Shown piece by piece: positions 26,120 to 34,734 of a stretch of DNA of 48,285 nt (the first letter of the stretch is position 1; every line of letters begins with the position of its first letter). Source of the DNA: Solobacterium sp. (GTDB lineage Bacteria > Bacillota_I > Bacilli_A > Erysipelotrichales > Erysipelotrichaceae); assembly GCA_017404505.1 (NCBI GenBank), contig JAFRCE010000009.1, forward strand, positions 1 through 48,285, in the 5' to 3' direction. Position numbers and translations under genes: made by a program. A model generated the notes under the pieces. The model saw only the letters and a program-made list of their open reading frames with translations. It did not search any database and had not been told where the DNA came from.

Positions 26120-26253
26120 ATAAATATAAGTGCCTGCTGAAGTTATCGACTTCAACATGCATGAATATGGGGGAGGAGCCCCCCACCGCGCCTGCTGAGG
26201 CCACGGCCGAGGCAGGCTAAAACTTTATGGGGCCATGTTGCCCCGCCTTTTTC
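26120..26253 (+). ncRNA. Candidate structured RNA between a GNAT gene and the NHLP exporter genes
   Basis: About 130 bases, far more GC-rich than the A/T-rich promoter next to it. Predicted helices in order: TGAAGT/ACTTCA (26138-26154), TGGGGG/CCCCCA with an AGGAG-containing loop (26168-26185), GCCTGC/GCAGGC (26190-26217) enclosing a 3x3 UGA/GAG internal loop and an inner GGC-CACG-GCC helix, and a final GGGGC/GCCCC terminator (26229-26244) followed by T. The 9-mer GCCTGCTGA occurs twice (26132-26140 and 26190-26198); both copies can pair with GCAGGC at 26212, so two alternative folds are possible. A short open frame (26161-26220, 19 codons, MNMGEEPPTAPAEA...) overlaps it, so a tiny peptide gene is an alternative. 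No known RNA family was recognised. Confidence 0.45.
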
Positions 26254-26260
26254 ATAAAAT

Positions 26261-26290
26261 GCCGGACTGATCATATCCGATCAGCCCGGC
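26261..26290. terminator. Terminator after the NHLP exporter operon
   Basis: GCCGGACTGATC (26261-26272) and GATCAGCCCGGC (26279-26290) form a 12-bp stem with one mismatch pair and a 6-base loop. A T-rich tail is present on the plus strand and a weaker one on the minus strand, so it can serve both the exporter operon and the RNA running towards it. Confidence 0.7.
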
Positions 26291-26304
26291 TGTTTTCATT
26301 TTCT

Positions 26305-28521
26305 TTATGCAGTCTGCAGGACCGCCTTCTTTTTCTGTTTTTCTTCCTCTTCGCTGACCAGCTGCTTTCTGACCAGTTCGGCGAATTTGCCGTTGCGCTG
26401 CATCAGCTCGTCATAGGTACCCGACTCGACGATGAGACCGTCTTCCAGCATGTAGATCTTATCGAGATTCATGACGGTGGAAAGCCGGTGGGCGACCATG
26501 ATCACCGTCGCGGGCAGTTCAACGACCGTATCAAGCACTTTCTTCTGGGTGACGTTGTCGAGAGCCGACGTCGCTTCATCAAAGATCAGGACCTTCGGTT
26601 TGCCGACCAGAGCTCTGGCGATCAGCAGCCGCTGGCGCTGGCCGCCCGAGAATCCGCAGGAGTTGGATTCGGTGATTTCCGTGTTCAGCTGCAGCGGCAG
26701 ACCGCGGACATAATCACCGATGCAGGCCTGATCCAATGCCTGCCAGACATCTTCCTCGCTGACTTCATGAGCCGATCCGAACGATACATTGGCAAAGATC
26801 GTTCCCGGGAAGAGCTTGCTGAACTGGAAAATGGAGCCGATGTTCTGGCGCAGGGATTTCTGATTCAGCTGATCGATGTTCTTGCCGTCAAAATAAACGG
26901 TTCCCTCGTCTGCCTTTTCCATGCCGAGAATGATTTTCAACAGGGTGCTCTTGCCGCAGCCGCTCTCACCGACAAAAGCAATCTTTTCTCCCGGCTTCAG
27001 TTCCAGAGAAACACCGCGCACACAGCCGCGCTGATTTCCTTCATAGGCGAAATGCACGTTTTCAACTCTGATACTGCCGTGCAGCGACTGTACGTATTCT
27101 TTCATTTCCTTCGTCTTATCACCATACGCGAAGATCGGCCGGATGTTGTCGGACAGTGTCCGCATGCGGAATATGGAATTCATGATGCCGGTCAGGCTGT
27201 TGGCGACCGAAAGGATCATGGCATACGAAGACGTGAAGATCAGATAATTCTCCCGGGTGATGTCATGCATGGCTGCCACACCCATCAGGGTGAACGTCGT
27301 GCAGGTGGCCAGCGCGCCGAGGAGCGTTCCCTGGTATTTCACAAAGAACGGCCTGTTGTAGTCATAATGCAGAATTTCGCGGTAATTCTCCGCCCATTTC
27401 GCATAGGCTGCCTTTTCCGCACCCATGCCCTTGATTTTCTGAATGCCCTTGATGACGGAAAAGAAGAAACTGCCGTGTTCCATATCGGCTGCCATTGACT
27501 GCTTTTCAACATGGGCAGTGCCGATCGCGCCGAATACCGACACCACGATCTTCAGAATTACGAAGAGAATAGCCGGCATGAACAGTTCCGGAGCGAATCT
27601 GTTCATCTGAATGAGATAGACGCCGGAGAACGAGAAGTCCAGCAGAATATCCAGGAAGATGTTGATGATCATATCCGACAGCTTCGTGCAGTTACTGATT
27701 CGCTTTGATATTTTGCCGGAAGAATTGTCCGTGAAGAATGAACGGGGCAGATGCAGCACCTTGGCCATGACGGACGTCTGCACTTTCAGCGAAACCCTGT
27801 TCTTGACGCCGCTCAGCAGTTTTGACTTGATGAGGTTGATCGCGCCGCGCACGATATTCAGTGTCATAAACAGTGCGAAGAACAGCTTCAGCCGGGAAGC
27901 CTGGCCGGACGGATCGTTCAGATAGACGTTGTAGACCCAGCGGTTGACGTACGGAAGCGCCAGGCCGATCAGGGCAGCCAGGGCGGACGCCATTACCAGA
28001 TAGATCACGTCATAGACGGTCAGAAAGTGCAGGACGTTGACAATGAAGGTCAGAACGACGGAGTCATATTCCTGCAGCGGCTTGTTCAGCACGTAACAGT
28101 CATTCCGCAGACGCTTCAGATAGTCACGGTTTGCACTGCCGGTCGTATTGTCATGCGGCGAATACCAGCGGTAACCGCGCAGCGAGGGTGTCAGAGCGAC
28201 CGCTTTGCCGTCTTCCCGGAAAGCCAGAATGTATTCCGTTCTGTCCTTGACTTCCTCCGAAGGAGAACCGGCATGGTAGTACATCATATCGAGCGGATCC
28301 AGAATGGATTCCAGAAGGCTTTCCACCGAATGATGGCCGTACTGGCGGGAAACGGAAATGCCGAATTTGTCAAGAAGGTATATTAAAGCACTCTGGACGT
28401 CATCGATATCGCTTTCCAGACGGCGCATCTTCCGGTCTTTCAGAAGCGCCTCGTCAGCGTATTGTTCCAGCTTGATATTGTTCTCTTCTTTTTCTCTGAT
28501 AAGTTCTGAATAAATACCCAT
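26305..28521 (-). CDS. NHLP-type export ABC transporter, permease/ATPase subunit (ABC2 type)
   Basis: A 738-residue half-transporter. Residues 1-180 are a cytoplasmic domain without peptidase motifs, with EYILAFREDGKAVALTPSLRGYRWYSPHD as in the second ABC protein of NHLP peptide-export systems. Membrane helices follow from about 180 (VLHFLTVYDVIYLVMASALAALIGLALPYV), then an ATPase with Walker A FVGESGCGKSTLLKIILG, signature NSCGFSGGQRQRLLIARALVG and Walker B VLIFDEATSALD, switch His in VAHRLST. It starts 20 bases after its partner gene and probably forms a heterodimer with it. The substrate should be a leader peptide, but no maturation enzyme is adjacent. Confidence 0.82.
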   Translation of the reverse strand: MGIYSELIREKEENNIKLEQYADEALLKDRKMRRLESDIDDVQSALIYLLDKFGISVSRQYGHHSVESLLESILDPLDMMYYHAGSPSEEVKDRTEYILAFREDGKAVALTPSLRGYRWYSPHDNTTGSANRDYLKRLRNDCYVLNKPLQEYDSVVLTFIVNVLHFLTVYDVIYLVMASALAALIGLALPYVNRWVYNVYLNDPSGQASRLKLFFALFMTLNIVRGAINLIKSKLLSGVKNRVSLKVQTSVMAKVLHLPRSFFTDNSSGKISKRISNCTKLSDMIINIFLDILLDFSFSGVYLIQMNRFAPELFMPAILFVILKIVVSVFGAIGTAHVEKQSMAADMEHGSFFFSVIKGIQKIKGMGAEKAAYAKWAENYREILHYDYNRPFFVKYQGTLLGALATCTTFTLMGVAAMHDITRENYLIFTSSYAMILSVANSLTGIMNSIFRMRTLSDNIRPIFAYGDKTKEMKEYVQSLHGSIRVENVHFAYEGNQRGCVRGVSLELKPGEKIAFVGESGCGKSTLLKIILGMEKADEGTVYFDGKNIDQLNQKSLRQNIGSIFQFSKLFPGTIFANVSFGSAHEVSEEDVWQALDQACIGDYVRGLPLQLNTEITESNSCGFSGGQRQRLLIARALVGKPKVLIFDEATSALDNVTQKKVLDTVVELPATVIMVAHRLSTVMNLDKIYMLEDGLIVESGTYDELMQRNGKFAELVRKQLVSEEEEKQKKKAVLQTA

Positions 28522-28541
28522 AGTATCTTCCGGTTTCCGTA

Positions 28542-30722
28542 TTACTGCAGACCGATCAGTTCCCTGTACAGTCCTTCCTGGTTATAGAGTTCTTCGTGGG
28601 TTCCTTCCTGGATGATCTTTCCCTTTTCCATGACGTAGATGCGGTCGCAGTCGACGATCGTGGAAAGGCGGTGGGCGACGATCACGCAGGTTGTCCGTTT
28701 GTCACGGATGGCTTTGATGACCTTGTCTTCGGTCAGGGCATCCAGCGCCGACGTGAATTCGTCAAGGAACAGGATCGTCGGCTCATGGGCCAGTGCTCTT
28801 GCCAGTTCCAGACGCTGCAGTTCACCGCCCGAGAAATTTGACCCGTTTTCGCGGATCTTCGCGCCGTACCCCTCTTTGTCACGCATGATGCGGTTATGGA
28901 TCTGGGCGTCTCTGGCAGCCAGATAGATTTCATAATCTTCGACGGTCTTATCCCACATCCGCAGGTTGGCATAAATGCTGTCTTCAAAGACGACTGCTTC
29001 CTGGTCGACGGTCGCGACCGAGGAATGGAAGACAGTGTCCGGTATTTCACTGCGGGGCTTGCCGGCATAAAGGATCTCGCCGGATTCCGGTTCATACAGG
29101 TCCGCCATCAGTTTCAGAAGAGTGCTCTTGCCGCAGCCGGTGGCGCCGACGATGGCGATCATCTGGCCCGGCTTCACTTCCAGACTGACATCTTCGATGG
29201 CCAGCCGGTCACCCTTGTTATAGCGGTAGTTGAGATGCGATACCTCAATATGACCTTCCAGCTTGTCATACTGCACGCCGTCTTCCAGATGAATTTCAGG
29301 CCGCACCGGACGTTCCATAATATCGTTGACCCGTTCGATATTGGTGCGCATGGTCTGCATGGTATTGATGGAGCTCAGCACGCTGCTCATGGCATTGCGC
29401 ATGTTGCCGAGCACACTGGAGAACAGGGCCATCGTGCCGAGGGTGAATTTGCCGTCGGCGATAAAGTAGGCGCCAAGGAAAAGCTGAATGCCGGATGTCA
29501 GATAACTGTGCAGGTTGGAGCAGGCGGAAATCATGCGGTTGATCCGGAAGTTGCTCAGCTTGCTGGAGTTGCAGCTGATCTGTGACTGGTACCAGGAATT
29601 GAAGAAGGCTTTTTCCGCGCCTGTCGATTTGATCGTGTCGATCATATTCATACCGTTGAGAACGGAAGAATTCAGTTCGCCGGTGCTGGTTGACATGACG
29701 CGGGAAACGATCGCGTTCTGTTCTTCCAGTTTGATGACGACAAAGGAATTGAGCAGATCCAGGCCCAGACAGATCAGAGCGATCGTGCTGTTGTACGACA
29801 TCAGCATGATAAAGTAGAAAACCATCATGACCATGTTGATGGCCCGCGGCACCAGTGCCTGCATCAGGGAATTGTCCAGTCTGGTATTACTTTCAAATCT
29901 CGCCATCAGTTCAGCGGCGCTATGCTGTTCGAAAAACTTCAGCGGCTGACCGAACAGTTTCTTGAACAGCAGGCTTCCCGACTCAGCCGAAAGATCCCGG
30001 CTGGAACCGTTGATGAGCCGGTCTTTGGCAATCGTGAAACCCGTCGAGAAGATCATCAGGCAGTACATGCCGAGCATGGTCAGAAAAGCAGCGGTGCTCT
30101 TGGCCGTCACGGTAATGACCGGCAGGAAACTCGTGCTGCCTTCCGGCAGAGCACCGTCGGAGCTGACGATACTGTCCATGAAGAATTTGGTGCCGTAGGA
30201 TACGAGCAGATCAAAACCGATGCAGAGCAGTGACAGGCACAGCAGCCAGATCATCGGCTTCACGAGTTTTTTCAGACGGGCGGAAATCAGCGACAGCAGC
30301 GATTCCCGTTTGCCGCCTTTCTTAAATTCCGGTCCCGGTTTCAAGATCAGCGCTTTGCCGGAGTACTGCTTTTTAAAGGCATCCAGAGGCAGTTTGTAAT
30401 CACCTTTGGCGGGATCCACCAGCCAGACCATTTTGTCATTCATTTTTCTGACAATGACGTAGTAGCGCTTTTTCCAGTGAACAAGGAGCGGAAAGCCGCA
30501 GGCGGAGAATTCTTCTGCCGGAACGTCCTTCACTTCCCCTTCCAGGCCAAACGCTCTGGCGGCATCCATCAGCTGGTCCGGACTGGAGCCGTTGCGGGAA
30601 GTCACGCAGATTTCCCGGACGTCTTTCATGTCGGCATACAGACCGTAATAACCAAGCATCATGAAAAGCGCGGTCGCGCCGTTCTCACCTGTCGTCATCT
30701 GAATGCGTACGGGAATCTTCAT
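28542..30722 (-). CDS. NHLP-type export ABC transporter with degenerate C39-like domain (ABC1 type)
   Basis: A 726-residue half-transporter. Residues 1-130 keep the layout of a C39 leader peptidase: Gln8, the ENGATALFMMLGYYG block, SPDQLMDAARAFGL, and VHWKKRYYVIVRK...WLVDPAKG. However, the catalytic Cys (family E-C-G) is Asn14 and the catalytic His (family N-H-F-V) is Tyr87; only the Asp in DPAKG (Asp103) remains. The domain probably binds leaders without cutting them. Helices start about residue 155 (MIWLLCLSLLCIGFDLLV). The ATPase has Walker A VGATGCGKSTLLKLM, signature SNFSGGELQRLELARAL and Walker B ILFLDEFTSALD. First of the two exporter genes; a TATAAT lies 36 bases upstream (30758-30763, minus) without a clear -35. 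Confidence 0.82.
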   Translation of the reverse strand: MKIPVRIQMTTGENGATALFMMLGYYGLYADMKDVREICVTSRNGSSPDQLMDAARAFGLEGEVKDVPAEEFSACGFPLLVHWKKRYYVIVRKMNDKMVWLVDPAKGDYKLPLDAFKKQYSGKALILKPGPEFKKGGKRESLLSLISARLKKLVKPMIWLLCLSLLCIGFDLLVSYGTKFFMDSIVSSDGALPEGSTSFLPVITVTAKSTAAFLTMLGMYCLMIFSTGFTIAKDRLINGSSRDLSAESGSLLFKKLFGQPLKFFEQHSAAELMARFESNTRLDNSLMQALVPRAINMVMMVFYFIMLMSYNSTIALICLGLDLLNSFVVIKLEEQNAIVSRVMSTSTGELNSSVLNGMNMIDTIKSTGAEKAFFNSWYQSQISCNSSKLSNFRINRMISACSNLHSYLTSGIQLFLGAYFIADGKFTLGTMALFSSVLGNMRNAMSSVLSSINTMQTMRTNIERVNDIMERPVRPEIHLEDGVQYDKLEGHIEVSHLNYRYNKGDRLAIEDVSLEVKPGQMIAIVGATGCGKSTLLKLMADLYEPESGEILYAGKPRSEIPDTVFHSSVATVDQEAVVFEDSIYANLRMWDKTVEDYEIYLAARDAQIHNRIMRDKEGYGAKIRENGSNFSGGELQRLELARALAHEPTILFLDEFTSALDALTEDKVIKAIRDKRTTCVIVAHRLSTIVDCDRIYVMEKGKIIQEGTHEELYNQEGLYRELIGLQ

Positions 30723-30846
30723 TCATTCACTCCTGTTTACAGTTACAGTTGTTATTTATTATAAAACGAAATGTCCGTGTTTTATTGTTTTCTCTCCGGA
30801 AAATCACGACATTATGCATGCATGATACCCGGCAAAGCCTGCTGTG

Positions 30847-31647
30847 CTACGAGATTTTCCTGCCAACAAGGATCATCGACAGCGGATATCCGCGATGATC
30901 CGCATCTTCGAAGCCGCCGCTGATATCGTAATCAAACTCCTGCATGCCAGTGACAGCGATGCCGCTGTGGCACATGCCCGAAATGATTTCCGAGAGCGGA
31001 TGGGTATAATCCGTGAACGTCTTTGAAGGATACTTCTTTTTTGTGATGTAATACATGCCGTCATTGCCGGTCCATTCATGTTCGAAATACGAATAGCAAC
31101 ATTCCATCCGGTGAGTTGGATCATGCTGTTCCTCGCCTTCCGCCGTCAGCATATTCGTAAAGGGATGCTGTTCGTTGATGACAATCAGAGCGCCTGGCTT
31201 CATGCATCTGGCCACAATGGAAAAGAAACGGTCCAGATCAGCGAACCAGCAGAAAACACCGATGGTAATGATGACAACGTCAAACAGTTCTTTATAACTG
31301 TCGTCGATATCATATATATTGACGGCTTTGAAAACGCAAGGCAGCTGCAGTTCTTCCGCTTTGTCATTGGCAAAGGCTACCTGATTCTCGGCGATGTCAA
31401 AACCGATTCCTTTTTTCGCCCTTCCGCATTTTACCAGTGACATCAGTTCACGTCCGTTGTTACAGCAGAACTGACCGATGACTTTGCCTTCCGTATTGAT
31501 GTTCTTCAGCACCGCTTTCATTTCCGGATAGAAAAAAGGATAATCTTCTGTCCGGATCCGCTCAGCGATATCCGCGCCCCAGGACGCGTCTCTGTTGTCA
31601 AAAGCCTCTTCCCAGGCCTCTTTATTTCGTTCGATGTATTTTTCCAT
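30847..31647 (-). CDS. Class I SAM-dependent methyltransferase
   Basis: A 266-residue cytosolic methyltransferase of the broad UbiE/Methyltransf_25 kind. The SAM-binding first strand is VIGQFCCNNGRELMSLVKCG (about 55-75; here QFCCNNG replaces the usual D-x-G-x-G-x-G), followed by the acidic GIGFDIAENQVAFAND, NIYDIDDSYKELFDVVIITIGVF, and a long C-terminal half with aromatic residues (YYITKKKYPSKTFTDYTHPLSE). I place the start at the ATG 31645-31647 because GGAGGG lies 10 bases upstream; an in-frame ATG 12 codons earlier has no ribosome site. Substrate unknown. It lies 124 bases before the NHLP exporter genes on the same strand, which is suggestive but not proof of a joint role. Confidence 0.8.
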   Translation of the reverse strand: MEKYIERNKEAWEEAFDNRDASWGADIAERIRTEDYPFFYPEMKAVLKNINTEGKVIGQFCCNNGRELMSLVKCGRAKKGIGFDIAENQVAFANDKAEELQLPCVFKAVNIYDIDDSYKELFDVVIITIGVFCWFADLDRFFSIVARCMKPGALIVINEQHPFTNMLTAEGEEQHDPTHRMECCYSYFEHEWTGNDGMYYITKKKYPSKTFTDYTHPLSEIISGMCHSGIAVTGMQEFDYDISGGFEDADHRGYPLSMILVGRKIS

Positions 31648-31737
31648 CAGATCATTTCCCTCCCGCCGGATATCCGAACTCATTTTGAACAGGCCTCCGG
31701 ATGATTGTCAATACTTTAGCCGGCCGGGAAAAGACAG

Positions 31738-31790
31738 AAAAAGGATGTTTATCTGAGACGGAGACACCCCGTCAGTAAACATCCTTTTTT
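31738..31790. terminator. Bidirectional terminator after the sugar catabolic operon
   Basis: AAAAAGGATGTTTA (31738-31751) pairs with TAAACATCCTTTTT (31776-31789), and an inner GACGG/CCGTC hairpin fills the loop. Poly-A/poly-T flanks suit both directions. Confidence 0.85.
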
Positions 31791-31840
31791 GTCGTTTTGA
31801 CACGGTACTGGCAGTTTACGGCTTGAGATCCGAAAACTGT

Positions 31841-33193
31841 TTACTCAATGACTTCGCAGTCCCAGCCAAACACTTTGGCAATCTGAATGATTTTCGCCTT
31901 CTGTTTTCCGACAATGATCATCTGATGATGGGACGGCAGTTCCTCCATTACCTTTTCACCGTTGCGATAATGGAGCAGCGTCGCATTCAGCGAATCGGTA
32001 TTCGGGAACTGAACAAACTTTTCAATTTCACCCGGAATAACAGTGATCTTGTCAAAGGACGGATTGATCTTGGCAAGCACCATGTCACCGACCGGCAGTT
32101 CGCAGTCGACCATGGTCGCCTTTTCATTGACAATGGCCAGTACTTTCGGCATCAGCTTCCATTTGCAGCCGCAGAATACCCGCGGTGCGAACCCGGCATA
32201 GCCGCAGTGCACGCCAAGCGCATGGTTTTCCGGTTCCTCGACATCCGGGAACTTGTCGATGCGTTCGTGGAAGATGGCCGCCTGGCCGACCAGGAACGGA
32301 TAGATATTTGTCATCTGGATCGGCGCTTCCAGAGCACGGTAAAGAATATAAGTGGAAAGCAGCGTCAGGGTATCGCCTTCACAGCACCAGATGATTCCGT
32401 ATTTTTCAAACAGACGGTTCCAGATCGTACACGGCGTGGTCCGCGAGTACATGGATTCATTCAGACAGTTGGCTCCGATTCCATCCACACCGCCAAGTTC
32501 ATCGATCTTTTCGCAGATGGCCAGATACAGCTGGCCGATCAGCATTTTCTGTTCATCCGTGACCCGCTCGTCACATGGCAGCTGCCAGGAATTGAATTCC
32601 TCAAGAGCCGTTGCCGGATCGATTTCATCGGCCCGTCTGTTAACGGCTTTCCAGCTGCTGTAAATCATTTTGATGCCGAAGACCCGCTCCATGGTTTCGG
32701 TGCATTCCTTCTCCCACCAGTAGAACCGTTTGAAAATATACGCCTGCATTCCTTCGCCCGGATCGTCCTGGAACATCAGGAATTTCGCGCCTTTGAGATG
32801 ACTCTTGGCAGCAAGAGCGCGGAAGATGACTTTTCCCAGTTCCACGTCATACGGTGAGAATACATTCAGTCCGGCAATGCGCATGTAGCTGATGAGTTCC
32901 CAGTCCCACATATCAACTGTGCCGAACCGGGAAGTGATCACCAGGATCGGCTTGTCATAGGATTTGTAAGCTTCCTTGTAATGGTAGCCGGCGCCGATCA
33001 TCTGCGGAAAAAGGACCGCGTCACATGCGGGAATCGGATCTCCGACGATCACGGTATCCAGAAAATCCGCGACATCGCCATACAGTTCCTGCAGTTTTCT
33101 CAGCTGCTCATCATACTCGCCCTGTTCGCGTTCGTTTGCTTCCTTAAATCGGAGCGGAACGACGGATGCTTTAAGTGCTTTTACTTTTTCCAT
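31841..33193 (-). CDS. L-fucose/L-arabinose isomerase-like sugar isomerase
   Basis: A 450-residue protein of the fucose/arabinose isomerase-like superfamily, shorter than true FucI (about 590). The C-terminal metal-site region is visible: GANCLNESMYSRTTPCTIWNRLFEKYGIIWCCEGDTLTLLSTYIL, with two acidic ligand candidates (Glu in CLNES and CCEGD), and HALGVHCGYAGF with a candidate His ligand. The N-terminal part is a Rossmann-like domain (VLFPQMIGAGYHYKEAYKSYDKPILVITSRFG). It should interconvert an aldose and ketose before phosphorylation by the FGGY kinase encoded 2 bases upstream. Last gene of the operon. The substrate cannot be named. Confidence 0.8.
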   Translation of the reverse strand: MEKVKALKASVVPLRFKEANEREQGEYDEQLRKLQELYGDVADFLDTVIVGDPIPACDAVLFPQMIGAGYHYKEAYKSYDKPILVITSRFGTVDMWDWELISYMRIAGLNVFSPYDVELGKVIFRALAAKSHLKGAKFLMFQDDPGEGMQAYIFKRFYWWEKECTETMERVFGIKMIYSSWKAVNRRADEIDPATALEEFNSWQLPCDERVTDEQKMLIGQLYLAICEKIDELGGVDGIGANCLNESMYSRTTPCTIWNRLFEKYGIIWCCEGDTLTLLSTYILYRALEAPIQMTNIYPFLVGQAAIFHERIDKFPDVEEPENHALGVHCGYAGFAPRVFCGCKWKLMPKVLAIVNEKATMVDCELPVGDMVLAKINPSFDKITVIPGEIEKFVQFPNTDSLNATLLHYRNGEKVMEELPSHHQMIIVGKQKAKIIQIAKVFGWDCEVIE

Positions 33194-33195
33194 GA

Positions 33196-34734
33196 TTATT
33201 CTCCTGTTTTATTCTGTATTTCACGGCACAGCGGAGTCAGAATTCCAATGTACCGGTTATAACGTTCCTGCAACGTGTCATAGTATTTCCGTTTCGCGGC
33301 ATCCGGTTCAAAACGCTTCCGCACGTGAACATGCGCTTTCGCACAGGCGTGCAGATCGTCGATCAGGCCGATTCCCTTGGCACCAAGCAGGCAGCCGCCC
33401 CACAATGCGGCATCTCTTCGGTCGAGTGTTTCCACCGGTATGCCAAACACATCAGCGTAGATCTGCGCGGACACATCGGAATTCGCACCGCCGCCGATCA
33501 TCCGGACGGCATCGACATTTCCCAGCTGCGGATACAGCGCCATCATCCGCTCAATCGCTGTTTTCAGCGCAAAGGCGAAACTTTCCGTGATGGCCCGGTA
33601 GAAATGGGCCGGCGTATGCGACCAGGTCTGCCCCATAAAGACGCCACGCAGATCGCCGTTGAACGGCATGACGGTGCCGCCCAGCATGCCGATCGCGAAG
33701 AGTCCCTCGCAGCCCGGCGGAATCTTTGCCATTTCCCCATCCATGCGGTCATATGCGTCTTTCAGACTTTCGTTTTCTTTCCGATAGAAATGATCGATAA
33801 ACCATTCCTGGGTGATACCGGATCCCGGCATGTAATAATGAGCGCAGAAACTGCCTCTTGTACTGCCGTTCAGCATGTCATAGCCGCGCTGTTCGTGATC
33901 CGGCACATACGTATCGGTCATATAGCTCACGGCTCCGAAGGACGCCGCCTCAAACAGCATTTCGCCCGGCGCGAGATTCGCCGCTCCGACACATCCGGCG
34001 ATCTTATCCCCGGCGCCGCTGACCAGCGGAATGCCGGCTGGCAGACCGGTCCGTTTCGCCGCTTCTTCGGAAAGATGCGCCACTACATCGGAAGATTCCA
34101 CGATTCTCGGAAGAAGTGACATATCCATGCCAAGCTCGCCGCAGATCTTCTCTGACCAGCAGCGGTTTTTTACATCGGCAAGACCTGTCCAGGTAATCAG
34201 ACTGCCGTCAATGACCGCGTCCTCAATGGCAAGACTGCCAAGCCGGCCGATCACGAAACCGCTGATCATCAGATATTTGGCAATCTGTTCCGTTTCCGCG
34301 GCGAATTCATTTTTGAACCATTCATACTTAGCGGAAAACAGCGGGCTGTTGGTGCCGGAAATCGCATAGAAATCATCCGCGAACTTCTCATTCTGCGCGT
34401 CGGCATACGGCACATAACGGGTATCGATGGAACAGGACCAGCCGGTCACATCCCGCCAGTTCTGATCGACGCCCATAAAGCCTGCCATCTGACCGGTAAA
34501 GCCGATGACCCTGATGTTCTGCGCTTCATCTTTCAGCATTTCGGCGGCTGCTTTCATACACCGTTCCACAGCCTCCATCAGATCCTCACCATGCTGAATA
34601 AACTGACCCGGTCCGGGTGATTCGCTCTTCACAGCCTCCTTGCTGACAGCCAGCTCGTTTCCGTCCAGATCAAAGACACCGGCTTTGATAAAGCTTGTGC
34701 CCAGGTCAATTGCCATCAGAAGATTCTTTTTCAT
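33196..34734 (-). CDS. FGGY-family sugar kinase (xylulokinase-like)
   Basis: A 512-residue kinase. It opens LMAIDLGTSFIKAGVFDLDGNEL (phosphate-binding loop), has GFTGQMAGFMGVDQNW near residue 80, GAGDKIAGCVGAANLAPGE near 250 and VRMIGGGANSDVSAQIYADVFGIPVETLDRRDAALWGGCLLGA near the C-terminus, the family's second signature. It would phosphorylate the ketose made by the isomerase. Overlaps the zinc dehydrogenase stop by 4 bases and precedes the isomerase by 2, so the operon is tightly coupled. The specific sugar (pentulose or deoxy-sugar) is not evident. Confidence 0.88.
   Translation of the reverse strand: MKKNLLMAIDLGTSFIKAGVFDLDGNELAVSKEAVKSESPGPGQFIQHGEDLMEAVERCMKAAAEMLKDEAQNIRVIGFTGQMAGFMGVDQNWRDVTGWSCSIDTRYVPYADAQNEKFADDFYAISGTNSPLFSAKYEWFKNEFAAETEQIAKYLMISGFVIGRLGSLAIEDAVIDGSLITWTGLADVKNRCWSEKICGELGMDMSLLPRIVESSDVVAHLSEEAAKRTGLPAGIPLVSGAGDKIAGCVGAANLAPGEMLFEAASFGAVSYMTDTYVPDHEQRGYDMLNGSTRGSFCAHYYMPGSGITQEWFIDHFYRKENESLKDAYDRMDGEMAKIPPGCEGLFAIGMLGGTVMPFNGDLRGVFMGQTWSHTPAHFYRAITESFAFALKTAIERMMALYPQLGNVDAVRMIGGGANSDVSAQIYADVFGIPVETLDRRDAALWGGCLLGAKGIGLIDDLHACAKAHVHVRKRFEPDAAKRKYYDTLQERYNRYIGILTPLCREIQNKTGE

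Noticed and set aside
26178..26200. T-box-like CACCGCG sequence in the candidate RNA
   Set aside because: It lacks the specifier loop, AGNNAG stem features and a downstream synthetase or amino-acid gene; the resemblance is limited to a few bases within a hairpin flank.
25995..26204. 69-codon minus-strand open frame overlapping the candidate RNA
   Set aside because: It has no ribosome site, runs across a promoter and hairpins, and its product shows no family features; it is probably a by-product of GC-rich stems.
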